Shown: piece after piece, positions 9,216 through 18,816 of the stretch | How the letters are laid out: the number at the start of each line of letters is the position of its first letter | Position numbering within the stretch: position 1 is the stretch's first letter | Assembly: GCA_947177165.1 (NCBI GenBank) | Contig: CAMWTP010000003.1 | Span: forward strand, 1 to 64,000 | Length of the DNA stretch: 64,000 nucleotides | Origin: an uncultured Lachnospiraceae bacterium | GTDB taxonomy: Bacteria; Bacillota; Clostridia; Lachnospirales; Lachnospiraceae | Direction: 5' to 3' | The notes under the pieces: model-generated | The model's input: the letters and a program-made list of their open reading frames with translations, nothing else | Told to the model about the DNA's origin: nothing | Databases searched by the model: none | Position numbers and translations under genes: made by a program

Positions 9216-11624
9216 ATGAACAACAAAGCATTACGCATACTGGAATATCATAAAATCATCAGTCTGCTCGTCGACAAGGCAAGCTCTGCTCCCGGAAAGG
9301 AGCTCTGCCAGAAGCTGACACCGATGACAGACATCAAAGAGATTGAGGAGGCGCAGCAGCAGACTGCCGACGCATTTACCCGTCTGGTCAAGGGCGGACG
9401 CATCCACTTTAGCGGCAACAAGGACATCAGCTTCAGCATCAAATCGCTGGAGATCGGGAGCGCCCTCTCCGCCGTAGAACTGCTGAAAATCTCAGCCTCC
9501 CTCGCCTGTGCAGCGAGGGCAAAAACCTTTGCGCGCTCGGAGCACGACGAGGAGATCACAGACAGCTTACAGGAATATTTTGCAAACCTTGAGCCGCTGA
9601 CACCGCTCCAGAACGAGATCAACCGCTGCATCATCTCCGAGGAGGAAATCGCTGACGATGCAAGCCCGACGCTCAAGCATATCCGGCGCAGCATCCATCT
9701 GACCAACGAAAAAATACACAGCCAGCTCACAAACATGGTGAACGGAAGCTGCCGCACTTACCTGCAGGACGCAGTGGTCACGATGCGCAACAACCGGTAC
9801 TGTATTCCCGTCAAGTCCGAGCACAAGGGAAATGTCCCCGGGATGGTCCACGACCAGTCTTCCACTGGCTCCACACTGTTTATCGAGCCTGCTGTCGTTG
9901 TGGAGCTAAACAACCAGCTCAAGGAGCTCGCGCTGAAAGAAAAGGAAGAGATCGAGCGCATTCTCGCCGAACTGAGCGCCAGTGCAGGGGAGCACACTGA
10001 GGAGCTTGCCAACAACTTCCGGCTGCTGACAAAGCTTGATTTTATCTTTGCAAGGGCCGGACTTGCTGTCGACATGAACGCGGCGCGGCCGCTGTTCAAC
10101 AAAGACCGCTACATCAACATCCGCAAAGGACGCCACCCGTTACTGGACAAGAAAAAGGTCGTTCCCATCGATATCAACCTCGGCAGGGATTTCGATCTCT
10201 TAGTTGTCACAGGCCCTAACACCGGCGGAAAAACTGTATCCTTAAAGACTGTAGGACTCTTTGTGCTGATGGGACAGTCCGGGCTTCACATACCGGCTCT
10301 CGACCGCTCCGAACTTGGCATCTTCACGGAAGTGTACGCGGACATCGGTGATGAGCAGAGCATTGAGCAGAACCTGTCGACCTTCTCCGCACACATGACA
10401 AACACGATCTCCATCCTGAAAAACGCGGATGAAAATTCTCTCTGCATCTTCGATGAGCTCGGTGCCGGAACCGACCCGACAGAGGGGGCTGCGCTCGCCA
10501 TCGCGATCTTAAAGCACCTGCACGACAAGGGAATCCGCACGATGGCGACTACACACTACAGCGAGCTCAAGGTGTTTGCACTAACGACCTCCTACGTGGA
10601 AAATGCCTGCTGCGAGTTTGACGTGGAGACACTCCGCCCGACTTACCGTCTGCTCATCGGCATTCCCGGCAAGAGCAACGCTTTTGCCATCTCATCAAAA
10701 CTCGGTCTGCCGGACGAGATCATCGCGTCCGCCAGGGAGCACATCAGCGAGGAGGACGAGAGCTTCGAGGACCTTCTTGCCGATCTCGAGACAAGCAGGC
10801 GCACAATCGAAAACGAGCGCAACGAGATTCAGAGCTACAAGGCTGAGATCGAGTCCCTGAAAAAGAAGCTGGAACAGAAACAGGAGCGCCTCGACGCGCA
10901 GAAGGACAAGATCCTGCGCGAGGCAAACGAGGAGGCGCGCAAAATCCTGCAGGAGGCAAAGGATGTCGCGGACGAGACGATCCGGGATTTCCAGAAAGTC
11001 AGCGTCAACAAGACTTCTATCCAGGATCTGGAGAAAGCGCGGACCAAGGTACGTGACAAGATTTCAGAGAAAAACGCAAAACTCACAACGACGCAGGAGA
11101 AACCGACGCATAAAGTCTTAAAACCCACCCAGATCAAGCTCGGGGATATGGTAAAAGTCGTGTCCATGGGCTTAAAGGGTACTGTCTCCTCCAAACCGGA
11201 CGCGAAGGGCGATCTCTTTGTGCAGTGCGGTATCATCCGATCCAAAGTCAATATCAGGGATCTGGTGCTGATCAACGAGGATGTAATGACAGGCACTGCC
11301 GCCTACAAAAAAGGTTACGGCGGCGCAGGCGGCTCGAAGAGGAGCTCCGGCGGCAATATCGGCATGTCCAAGGCTGCCACCATCTCCATGGAGATCAATC
11401 TGCTCGGAAAGACAGTGGACGAAGCGCTCTCAGAGCTTGACAAATACCTCGACGACGCCTATCTGTCCCACGCGCCCAGCGTGCGCATCGTGCACGGCAA
11501 GGGAACAGGGGCATTGAGACAGGCCGTCCAGCAGCACCTGAAACGCGTCTCCTATGTGAAATCATTCCACCTTGGCGAGTACGGCGAGGGGGATGCCGGC
11601 GTGACGATCGCAGAATTTAAATAA
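9216..11624 (+). CDS. mutS2: MutS2 (DNA mismatch/recombination and ribosome-rescue ATPase)
   Basis: MutS2 ATPase/nuclease of 802 residues. The core (RGRHPLLDKK, Walker A GPNTGGKT, FDELGAGTDPTEGAAL as Walker B, TTHYSELK) is followed by a long coiled coil (about residues 500-620) and a C-terminal Smr nuclease domain with VRIVHGKGTGALR. Known members suppress recombination and, in Bacillus, help split collided ribosomes. The start was set at 9216 because GGAGG sits 10 bases upstream; the open frame extends 18 codons further up without a good RBS. Confidence 0.95.
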   Translation: MNNKALRILEYHKIISLLVDKASSAPGKELCQKLTPMTDIKEIEEAQQQTADAFTRLVKGGRIHFSGNKDISFSIKSLEIGSALSAVELLKISASLACAARAKTFARSEHDEEITDSLQEYFANLEPLTPLQNEINRCIISEEEIADDASPTLKHIRRSIHLTNEKIHSQLTNMVNGSCRTYLQDAVVTMRNNRYCIPVKSEHKGNVPGMVHDQSSTGSTLFIEPAVVVELNNQLKELALKEKEEIERILAELSASAGEHTEELANNFRLLTKLDFIFARAGLAVDMNAARPLFNKDRYINIRKGRHPLLDKKKVVPIDINLGRDFDLLVVTGPNTGGKTVSLKTVGLFVLMGQSGLHIPALDRSELGIFTEVYADIGDEQSIEQNLSTFSAHMTNTISILKNADENSLCIFDELGAGTDPTEGAALAIAILKHLHDKGIRTMATTHYSELKVFALTTSYVENACCEFDVETLRPTYRLLIGIPGKSNAFAISSKLGLPDEIIASAREHISEEDESFEDLLADLETSRRTIENERNEIQSYKAEIESLKKKLEQKQERLDAQKDKILREANEEARKILQEAKDVADETIRDFQKVSVNKTSIQDLEKARTKVRDKISEKNAKLTTTQEKPTHKVLKPTQIKLGDMVKVVSMGLKGTVSSKPDAKGDLFVQCGIIRSKVNIRDLVLINEDVMTGTAAYKKGYGGAGGSKRSSGGNIGMSKAATISMEINLLGKTVDEALSELDKYLDDAYLSHAPSVRIVHGKGTGALRQAVQQHLKRVSYVKSFHLGEYGEGDAGVTIAEFK

Positions 11625-11643
11625 AACGAAAAGGATGGAAAAA

Positions 11644-12345
11644 ATGGCAAACAAACAAAAAATATTGATTGTTGACGATGATGAAAATATTGCAGAACTG
11701 ATTTCTTTGTATATGACAAAGGAATGTTTTGAGACGAAAATTGTATACGACGGGGAATCCGCACTGCAGGAAGCAAACAGTTTTGCACCGGATCTAATTC
11801 TGCTTGACCTGATGCTGCCGGGAATCGACGGCTATCAGGTGTGCCGCGAAGTCCGCCAGAAATCACAGACGCCGATCATCATGCTGTCGGCAAAGGGCGA
11901 AGTGTTTGACAAGGTACTTGGCCTGGAGCTCGGCGCGGACGATTATCTGGAAAAACCGTTTGACACAAAGGAGCTCGTCGCGCGCGTAAAAGCTGTTTTG
12001 CGCCGCTACAAGGCCGCACCTCCCGCCGAACCGGTCTCCGATGCCAAGCAGGTCAGCTATCCCGATCTCACGATCAACCTCACCAACTATTCCGTGATTT
12101 ATCACGGAAAAACGGTGGATATGCCCCCCAAGGAACTGGAACTTTTGTATTTTCTCGCTGCGTCTCCAAATCATGTGTACACCAGAGACCAGCTGCTCAA
12201 CCAGATCTGGGGATATGATTATATTGGCGACACGCGCACCGTTGATGTGCATATCAAGCGTCTGCGCGAAAAGATCAAGGATCACGAATCGTGGCGCATA
12301 TCGACGATCTGGGGTGTCGGTTATAAATTTGAGGTCAAAAACTGA
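11644..12345 (+). CDS. OmpR/PhoB-family response regulator
   Basis: Two-component response regulator: an N-terminal receiver with VDDDEN acidic pocket, phospho-acceptor Asp in ILLDLMLPGIDG, LSAKG and KPFD (Lys), and a C-terminal winged helix (PPKELELLYFLA, VDVHIKRLREKI). It precedes its histidine kinase by 19 bases, so the two are co-transcribed. The start at 11644 leaves an AAGGATGG ribosome binding site; an ATG nine bases earlier has no spacer. The stimulus is unknown. Phosphate or cell-envelope sensing is typical of the class but not shown here. Confidence 0.93.
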   Translation: MANKQKILIVDDDENIAELISLYMTKECFETKIVYDGESALQEANSFAPDLILLDLMLPGIDGYQVCREVRQKSQTPIIMLSAKGEVFDKVLGLELGADDYLEKPFDTKELVARVKAVLRRYKAAPPAEPVSDAKQVSYPDLTINLTNYSVIYHGKTVDMPPKELELLYFLAASPNHVYTRDQLLNQIWGYDYIGDTRTVDVHIKRLREKIKDHESWRISTIWGVGYKFEVKN

Positions 12346-12364
12346 CCGGAAATGAGGTTTTTCA

Positions 12365-13780
12365 TTGAAACGGACACTCTACTTAAAATTCGTACTGGCT
12401 TATTTTATCTTTGCTTTTTTTGGTTTTATTGTCGTCGCGACCTTTTCATCCAGCATGACACTCGAGCACATGAAGCGCGAGCGTGCCGACTCCCTATATA
12501 AAGAAGCGCTGCTGATCGCCGACTCCTACGCCGCGGATTTATACAACAGCGAGATTACTCTCGAATCCGTGTGGCGTCAGATTGAGGCAATCGGCACCTT
12601 CCTGGATGCCTCGATCTGGATTGTCAATCCGTCGGGGCTGATTGTGCTGGATTCCAGCTCTCCGCTTGAGATTGAAAACCCTGCCACGATCCCCAATTTC
12701 AGCCCTACAATCACAGGAAACTCCTTTTACACAACAGGGAATTTTTTTGGTATGTTCGACAAGGAAATGATCTCCGCATTCGCACCGATCACTTCCAAAT
12801 ATAAAGTGAAGGGTTATGTGATCATCCACGCATCCGTTGACAATCTGCAGTCCTCCTGCAACTCGCTTCTGAATATATCCTACATCACACTGGTCATCCT
12901 CTTTCTGTTGTCGCTGATCATCCTGCTCTTCTTCACAGAGATGGTATATCTGCCGCTCCGCAAAATCACACACGCGACAGAACAGTACGCCATCGGGAAT
13001 TTCAGATATGAGTTCCAGGTTGACAGCGAGGACGAGATCGGATATCTCGCCGCCTCGCTCGCCTACATGGCCAGCGAAGTGGCCAAGAGCGAGGATAACC
13101 AGAAACGTCTCGTGGCAAACATTTCCCACGATTTCCGCTCACCGCTCACTTCTATGCGCGGATATCTCGAAGCGATGCTCGACGGCACGATTCCTCCCGA
13201 GATGCATGAGAAATATATCCGTGTCGTCCTGAATGAGACGGACCGCCTGACAAAGCTGACCAACTCCCTGCTCACGCTCAACAACCTGACCACAAAGGGA
13301 CTGATCCTTGACCGGAGCAATTTTGACATCAATCAGATCATCAAAAATACGGCAATGACCTTCGAGGGAACCTGCCGTGAAAAGCTGATATCTATCGAAC
13401 TCGTTCTCACCGGAGACGAGATGTACGTGAACGCCGACATGGTAAAGATTCAGCAGGTGCTCTACAACCTGGTGGACAACGCCATCAAATTCAGCCACAA
13501 GAACTCTTCGATTAAAATCGAAACCGTGGAGAAATCCAACAAGCTGCTGGTCTCTGTGAAGGATAACGGCATCGGCATCCCCAAGGACAGCATCCGGCTG
13601 ATCTGGAACCGCTTCTACAAGACAGACCTCTCACGCGGCAAAGATAAAAAGGGAACCGGTCTCGGACTCTCCATCACCAAAGAGATCATCCAGTCCCACA
13701 ATGAGAATATCAATGTGGTCAGCACGGAGGGCGTGGGGACGGAATTTATCTTTACGCTGGAGAAAGTTGGGGAGGAATAA
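12365..13780 (+). CDS. Membrane sensor histidine kinase
   Basis: A 471-residue sensor kinase paired with the upstream regulator. Transmembrane helices at about residues 8-30 and 172-195 flank an extracellular sensor domain, then a HAMP linker, a dimerisation domain with VANISHDFRSPLTSM (phospho-His), and an HATPase domain with VDNAIKF (N box), VKDNGIGIP and GTGLGLSI. The start codon is TTG, preceded by ATGAGG. The sensor domain is not one I can assign. Confidence 0.93.
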   Translation: MKRTLYLKFVLAYFIFAFFGFIVVATFSSSMTLEHMKRERADSLYKEALLIADSYAADLYNSEITLESVWRQIEAIGTFLDASIWIVNPSGLIVLDSSSPLEIENPATIPNFSPTITGNSFYTTGNFFGMFDKEMISAFAPITSKYKVKGYVIIHASVDNLQSSCNSLLNISYITLVILFLLSLIILLFFTEMVYLPLRKITHATEQYAIGNFRYEFQVDSEDEIGYLAASLAYMASEVAKSEDNQKRLVANISHDFRSPLTSMRGYLEAMLDGTIPPEMHEKYIRVVLNETDRLTKLTNSLLTLNNLTTKGLILDRSNFDINQIIKNTAMTFEGTCREKLISIELVLTGDEMYVNADMVKIQQVLYNLVDNAIKFSHKNSSIKIETVEKSNKLLVSVKDNGIGIPKDSIRLIWNRFYKTDLSRGKDKKGTGLGLSITKEIIQSHNENINVVSTEGVGTEFIFTLEKVGEE

Positions 13781-13783
13781 TCC

Positions 13784-14779
13784 TCAGACCCTCTCCAACA
13801 GCCCTGCCACCTTCTCAAACTCTTCGATCGATTTCGCCCTGGCTGCAAGTTTGAGCCAGTTCTTAAGCACTTCCAGATCTGTCTGCTCCATGATCAGCCT
13901 TCTAAGTTCTGTTGATAACTCTCCGATATCCTCAAGAAGATCAATTGTATCTTCTGCCTTTCCCTCTATCTTTCCCTCCGCTTTATCAATACGTCTCTGG
14001 TCTTCCCACGCTTTGCACATATCTGTCTTCCTTTCCTTTTTATTCACTGGGATTTTCAGACCAGTGAATACATTGATCGCCGAAACCGCCTCGTTTTCCA
14101 AGCTTTTGAATCTTGGATTTCCTTCCAGTACTTCCTTCATCTTCTTCCTGTCATCAGATGCCTTTATGATTTCCAGTACTTCCCGCAGCGATGTGCGGAA
14201 CCTGTCAAAATCTGTTATCTCACCTGGCACGATCAGGTGTAAGTGATAATCATCCACATATTTTAGGATCTGCGGATCAGACACCGCAAACATCTCATGC
14301 AGACTCCTTGGCGCATCCCATTCGTCCGCTCCCCAGTACACGGTTAATGTTATTACCGGTGTCAGTCTGTCTTCTTTCCTGAACCCCGAAAGAAACTCCG
14401 CATCTGAACTGTATTCCTTATCTTTTTTATGCCGCGCTGATGCCTCCGTTACCTGCGCTCCATAGTTCATAACATCGTAACTCATATTCTTGACAGGCAT
14501 CGCATAATGGATATCACTCTGGTTCTCTATCCCGAGAAGGACGAACACCGCCGTCTTTGTCGCTTTTATTATAGCATGTTTTAGTAAGTCCCGCCACTTC
14601 TGTTTTTGTATTTCCTTCTTATCCCTGCCATATAAGGAAAGTACTTCCGTCGTATCCCTCTCCTCGAGATCCTCCGGCCTGATCACCTGCCTGCCACCAA
14701 ACAGGTAGTAGTTGAAGAGGTCCGCAAACCTCTCATTGTCGGATAGAAATTCTTTCGCTTTTGCGTCTTTTGTGCCCAT
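13784..14779 (-). CDS. Rpn-family (PD-(D/E)XK) nuclease
   Basis: Rpn-type recombination-promoting nuclease, a family expanded in Lachnospiraceae and often annotated as putative transposase. The core is AVFVLLGIENQSDIHYAMP, including the ENQ catalytic-strand motif, followed by PVITLTVYWGADEWDAP. The C-terminus has Lys/Glu-rich helices. Length (331 residues) is normal and the frame is intact. It converges on the histidine kinase gene with only 3 bases between stops. A second, broken copy of this family lies near 55 kb. Confidence 0.85.
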   Translation of the reverse strand: MGTKDAKAKEFLSDNERFADLFNYYLFGGRQVIRPEDLEERDTTEVLSLYGRDKKEIQKQKWRDLLKHAIIKATKTAVFVLLGIENQSDIHYAMPVKNMSYDVMNYGAQVTEASARHKKDKEYSSDAEFLSGFRKEDRLTPVITLTVYWGADEWDAPRSLHEMFAVSDPQILKYVDDYHLHLIVPGEITDFDRFRTSLREVLEIIKASDDRKKMKEVLEGNPRFKSLENEAVSAINVFTGLKIPVNKKERKTDMCKAWEDQRRIDKAEGKIEGKAEDTIDLLEDIGELSTELRRLIMEQTDLEVLKNWLKLAARAKSIEEFEKVAGLLERV

Positions 14780-14823
14780 GTATGACCTCTTTTCGCTTAT
14801 TAATTTCAGGCTATGAAATGACT

Positions 14824-14878
14824 ATGATGGTCTGCTTAGCTTGTATATGCTTAATAAGCAAATGAAACAGACCATCAT
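14824..14878. promoter_or_regulatory. Dyad upstream of the Rpn gene
   Basis: ATGATGGTCTG (14824-14834) is exactly repeated inverted as CAGACCATCAT (14868-14878). Within the loop lies a second small dyad, TGCTTA-A-TAAGCA. It sits about 45 bases upstream of the Rpn start and could be an operator or a terminator stem; there is no T run after either arm. Confidence 0.4.
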
Positions 14879-15001
14879 TGCCTGCCGCATGGCAAAACAT
14901 ACGTTTTGAACTATTGTACGTCTTTTACCCGACTCTGTCAAGGGGCAGTTAGAAAATTTGTTCTATTTTATTCATTCAACATTAAAAAGCCGTTAAAAAC
15001 A

Positions 15002-17020
15002 CTATCCAAACAGCAGCCTTCCAACATATGGAATCTTCCTTACTCCATAAACGATACTTGCGCTCACTGCCAGGGAACTAATCCATAGTAAGCAGACTCT
15101 TAATGCAAACATCCCATCAAATGTATTAATCCACCATTTCAGGATGAATTCCTGTACTGGCCTGTAAATAAAAAATATGCCAGTAGCGCAATTTCCCATT
15201 TCATTCATTATCTGACTAAATTTAGTATTTAACTTCAACCGGGTAACAAGATCAAACTCCAGTAATGCCATAATTGAGACTGGAAAATATGAATATCCTA
15301 CTAAATAAGATAACCGGCTGTTTTGGAATATTAGCTGTGAAACAACGGTAAACACCAATAATAAGGCATAAAATATTATTTCTTTACTTCCTTTCCATAT
15401 TCTTCGGACATACAGTGAAAGATAATATCCAAGATAAAAGTAAAACAGATAACAGATAAAATCAAATGATGCGTGAAAAGAAGAAACACCTCCGTTTACC
15501 TGTCCAAATAAATCCAATCCCGGAAACAGGAATACAACAAGCCATACTCCGATCAGAAAAATCCTGTGATTTCCTGCTCCTATCCTCTGCAAAACATTAC
15601 CAGCTATCGGAACTATTGCCATAAAAAATAAAAGGACAGGCACCAGCCAAGCGTAATGTAACCCAGCCTGTTCCATAAAAAATGCCTGCTTCAACCATCT
15701 GGTTATCTGAAACGGCACTCTGCTGCAGACCGCAAAATAAAACTGATAAACCAATACCCATACCTCCCATAACAATAGAAAAGGCAAAAATCTATTGATC
15801 CAAAAATTCTTCCTATTCTCAAAAGATGAAAAATCATTCGGCAACCATTGAAACCCTGCACATATGAATACTAATGGGATTCCGGTTTGTCCAACGGAAT
15901 ACAGCGTGAATCCTGCAAGACGCATATTCCAGGTCAATTCCGGATAAACATTATTTCCATCAGTATAACCAATTCCATATATATCCTGTACAGCATGGCA
16001 TAATACTATTATTGCAGCTGCACACAACGCCGCAGTTGAATACCCCTCCTGGCCGCTACCTTTCCATCGTTCTGAAATCTTACTCTTTCTTATTTCTTTT
16101 TTCTCTTCTGCCTCCTTCGAAGACTCATTCTGCTGATCAGCCGCCTGCACAACCGCATAACCTTCCTGTTCACGCTCCTCTGCCTCCTGCCTGTCACGCA
16201 GATTTCTTCTTCGTTCCATCTCTGCTTCATAATGACCGCATACTGTTTCAGTCTGGCCATCCTCAACAATTTTACCCTGGTCAATCCAGATACAACGGTC
16301 AGCTATTGCATTAACCTGTCCCATTGCATGGGAAACAAGCACAACCGTCACGCCGTTTTTTCGGAGTTCATTCAATTTATTGATACATTTCTCCTGAAAT
16401 GCCTGATCCCCAACTGCCAAAATCTCATCAATCAGTAAAATATCTGCATCTACATTGATTGCAACAGAAAAAGCCAGTCTCATATACATTCCGGATGAAT
16501 AAGTACGGATTGGATTATCGATATACTCTTCCAGTTCAGAAAAACGAATAATGTCTTCAATCCTTTCATCAATCTGCTCTCTCTTTAAACCTAAAATAGA
16601 ACCATTAATATAAATATTTTCCCGTCCGCTCATGTCAGGATGAAATCCTGCTCCCAGTTCGATCAGACTGGATACCCTGCCCTTTACCGTTACTGTTCCT
16701 TTATTGGGGTAAAGAATCTTTGTTAACATCTTTAATGTGGTACTCTTGCCACATCCATTATTACCAATTAATGCAACCGTTTCGCCCCTATGAATCTGAA
16801 AAGAGATACCTTTTAGGATTTCTCTATTCTCGTATCTGCTTCTGGAAGGATTTACAAATCTTTCCTTTAACATACTGCCTTTATCAAAATATACCCGGAA
16901 ACTTTTGTATACGTCCCTTACATCAACTAATACTTCATCTGTAATCCTTCCCCCGGCAGATCGTTTTTCATCCTTTTTCTTCGCATTCTTACGATCTGAT
17001 GCATATTTTCCCCTTGCCAT
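15002..17020 (-). CDS. Polysaccharide-export ABC ATPase (Wzt/TagH-like) fused to a membrane acyltransferase
   Basis: A 672-residue fusion. Residues about 30-270 are an ABC ATPase of the Wzt/TagH type: GNNGCGKSTTLKML (Walker A), YSSGMYMRLAFSVA (signature), ILLIDEILAVGDQAF (Walker B) and VLVSHAMGQV (switch His). A Lys/Glu-rich linker (about 275-340) leads to a polytopic domain of roughly ten helices (ALCAAAIIVLCHAVQDIYG onwards) that looks like an acyltransferase-3 enzyme, with the expected membrane His in LCHAVQ. It lies 4 bases downstream of the permease gene. The usual C-terminal part of Wzt is a glycan-binding beta-sandwich, so the fusion is unusual. I infer coupled O-acylation and export. 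Confidence 0.88.
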   Translation of the reverse strand: MARGKYASDRKNAKKKDEKRSAGGRITDEVLVDVRDVYKSFRVYFDKGSMLKERFVNPSRSRYENREILKGISFQIHRGETVALIGNNGCGKSTTLKMLTKILYPNKGTVTVKGRVSSLIELGAGFHPDMSGRENIYINGSILGLKREQIDERIEDIIRFSELEEYIDNPIRTYSSGMYMRLAFSVAINVDADILLIDEILAVGDQAFQEKCINKLNELRKNGVTVVLVSHAMGQVNAIADRCIWIDQGKIVEDGQTETVCGHYEAEMERRRNLRDRQEAEEREQEGYAVVQAADQQNESSKEAEEKKEIRKSKISERWKGSGQEGYSTAALCAAAIIVLCHAVQDIYGIGYTDGNNVYPELTWNMRLAGFTLYSVGQTGIPLVFICAGFQWLPNDFSSFENRKNFWINRFLPFLLLWEVWVLVYQFYFAVCSRVPFQITRWLKQAFFMEQAGLHYAWLVPVLLFFMAIVPIAGNVLQRIGAGNHRIFLIGVWLVVFLFPGLDLFGQVNGGVSSFHASFDFICYLFYFYLGYYLSLYVRRIWKGSKEIIFYALLLVFTVVSQLIFQNSRLSYLVGYSYFPVSIMALLEFDLVTRLKLNTKFSQIMNEMGNCATGIFFIYRPVQEFILKWWINTFDGMFALRVCLLWISSLAVSASIVYGVRKIPYVGRLLFG

Positions 17021-17023
17021 AAT

Positions 17024-17806
17024 TTATAACTCCTCTGCAAATCGCTTCTCTAAACGTCCAAATATGATCCAGCCTGTAATTAACATACATAAAGATATAA
17101 TAAACGCCTTTCGCATATACCCAGCCTGTGGTGGTACTTTATAATACAATATCTGCTGATACATACTGATGATATACAGCATTGGATTACACTGAAATGC
17201 AGGAAGAAATTCTTCCGGAATAAATGACAGATTATAAAACATTGGTGTAACATACATCCAGACCATCATAATAACCGATACAATATGCTCAATGTCTCTA
17301 AAATACACTTCTATAGAAGACAGAATAAGAGATAATCCAAAGGTAAATATGTACTCAGTCAAAATCACAGGTAAAAGATATAACTGTAATCTCCAGTCTA
17401 TACCCCAGCCGGACACAAGTAAGACGCCATAAATAATGATAAAAGAAATCAACATATTCACCAAATTTACTGTGACTGATACCATGGGTAATATCTGCCT
17501 GGGAAAGAAAATCTTCTTTACAAGGTCCCCCTGATACCTGACAGAACCTAATCCCTGCATTGTCCCACCAGAAAAGAAATTCCATGGAAACATACTGACT
17601 ATTAAATATAAGTAAAAACACTCTATTCCACTTTTAAAAATCATAGAAAAGAAAAAAGCATATACTACGATCTGGCACAATGGGTTAATGTATGTCCATA
17701 AAAAACCAAGTACTGAACCCTTGTATTTACTTCTTAATTCTCTGCGTGTTAACTCCATAAACATATTTTGAAATAACCATATGTCTTTCATTTTAAAATC
17801 CATCAT
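17024..17806 (-). CDS. Polysaccharide ABC transporter permease (Wzm/TagG-like)
   Basis: A 260-residue integral membrane permease of the ABC-2 type with six predicted helices. Hallmarks are RRELRSKYKGSVLGFLWTYINPL at the N-terminus, and FPRQILPMVSV and YVTPMFYNLSFIPEEF before the last helices. With the downstream ATPase it should export a lipid-linked glycan across the cytoplasmic membrane. An AGGAGAT ribosome binding site lies 4 to 7 bases from two adjacent ATG codons. Confidence 0.92.
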   Translation of the reverse strand: MMDFKMKDIWLFQNMFMELTRRELRSKYKGSVLGFLWTYINPLCQIVVYAFFFSMIFKSGIECFYLYLIVSMFPWNFFSGGTMQGLGSVRYQGDLVKKIFFPRQILPMVSVTVNLVNMLISFIIIYGVLLVSGWGIDWRLQLYLLPVILTEYIFTFGLSLILSSIEVYFRDIEHIVSVIMMVWMYVTPMFYNLSFIPEEFLPAFQCNPMLYIISMYQQILYYKVPPQAGYMRKAFIISLCMLITGWIIFGRLEKRFAEEL

Positions 17807-17837
17807 TTATCTCCTATCAATCCCACTGCCATTAACT

Positions 17838-18461
17838 GTCGAGTAGATGTGAGGATTACTCCCCACACCCTTCTATGGAACCGAACGTGCGGCTTTCCCG
17901 CATTCGGTTCTTTGCAAAATTAATTGTATGGAAGCATACTACAAAATCATCTGCGTATGGTTAATGTTTCCTCTTCGGTATTGCTTTGCATGGAAAGACT
18001 GTAAGACACAGTCCTCTCTCGGATTCCCTCTGGCGACATTACCCGCCTTCATATTTACTATCCATCAATCTCACTACCTGTATTCCCTTTGTCTTCCTTC
18101 GTCAGTTGTCAGACATACCGTACAGACACACCATGTACAGAGATATACAAGTTCTCCCCAGTTGACGTAATGTTATTGTGTGACGTGGCTATCTTCAACC
18201 CCGCAGTACTGTGCGAAATCTCACCATAACGATAAACTCTCATGATACGAAGTAGCATTGGTGCCTTCCACTTTCCTAACAATGTCGGCACACTGGTTGA
18301 ACCTTTCGTGACTAAAATGCCTTATGACTCTGCTACCTAACTTCCCACGCTTAACCTATAGTGCTGCCACTGCATGTCCAGTGTTTGCTACTGGTGACGT
18401 GGTTAGCATCTTATCAGACGGGATTTCCACCCGCTAAACATTACACCCTTGCTGGGCGCAC
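17838..18461 (-). mobile_element. ORF-less group II intron, probably inactive
   Basis: Read on the minus strand this 624-base stretch begins with GTGCGCCCAGCAAGGGTG, the class 5' end of LtrB-like group II introns. It ends with a domain-V-like hairpin (17878-17910: GAACCG...CGGTTC around a GCGGGAAAGCCGC tip) and a domain-VI-like stem (GGGGAGTA/TCTACTC) ending near GAC at 17838. No reverse transcriptase is present; only about 150 bases separate the domain I-III region from domain V. In domain V the catalytic triad normally reads A-G-C and here reads A-A-C, so self-splicing is doubtful. The exact 3' boundary could be off by a base or two. No host gene is interrupted. Confidence 0.8.
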
Positions 18462-18816
18462 TAGGAACTGTTCGAAAATAACCTGCACATCTTGACTTGT
18501 CTTTTTCTTCAATTGCACATATCAAAAAGTCTCGCCATATCCCACTACACCTACGTTTTTTAATATGCATCCTCGAAGAGATATCCTATGCAAGCTACAC
18601 AGTTATTACATGTGCAACGTATTACGTCAAGATTATCTAATACTGCAGATGGACATTTAGACAAGTCGAATTGATGAGTTATTTATGAGCAGTTCCTGAG
18701 ACCAGCCTATGTATAATTTTTCGGGAAATAAGGTGACATTGCTATCAAACCAGAATAATTCCAGAATGGAACCTTTGTAGGTCAGTCTCCGTTAATATTT
18801 CCATTAACAATATTTA
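18462..18816. other. Decayed non-coding stretch with terminal inverted motif
   Basis: No intact gene. It starts with TAGGAACTGTTC (18462) and contains the inverted match GAGCAGTTCCT near 18700, which would bound a unit of about 250 bases. Short open segments such as a Cys-rich NNCVACIGYLFEDAY on the minus strand look like remains of a coding sequence, but I cannot name it. The intron described above abuts its left end exactly. Confidence 0.4.

Noticed and set aside
18109-18291. 60-residue minus-strand protein
   Set aside because: It lies wholly within the group II intron RNA region.
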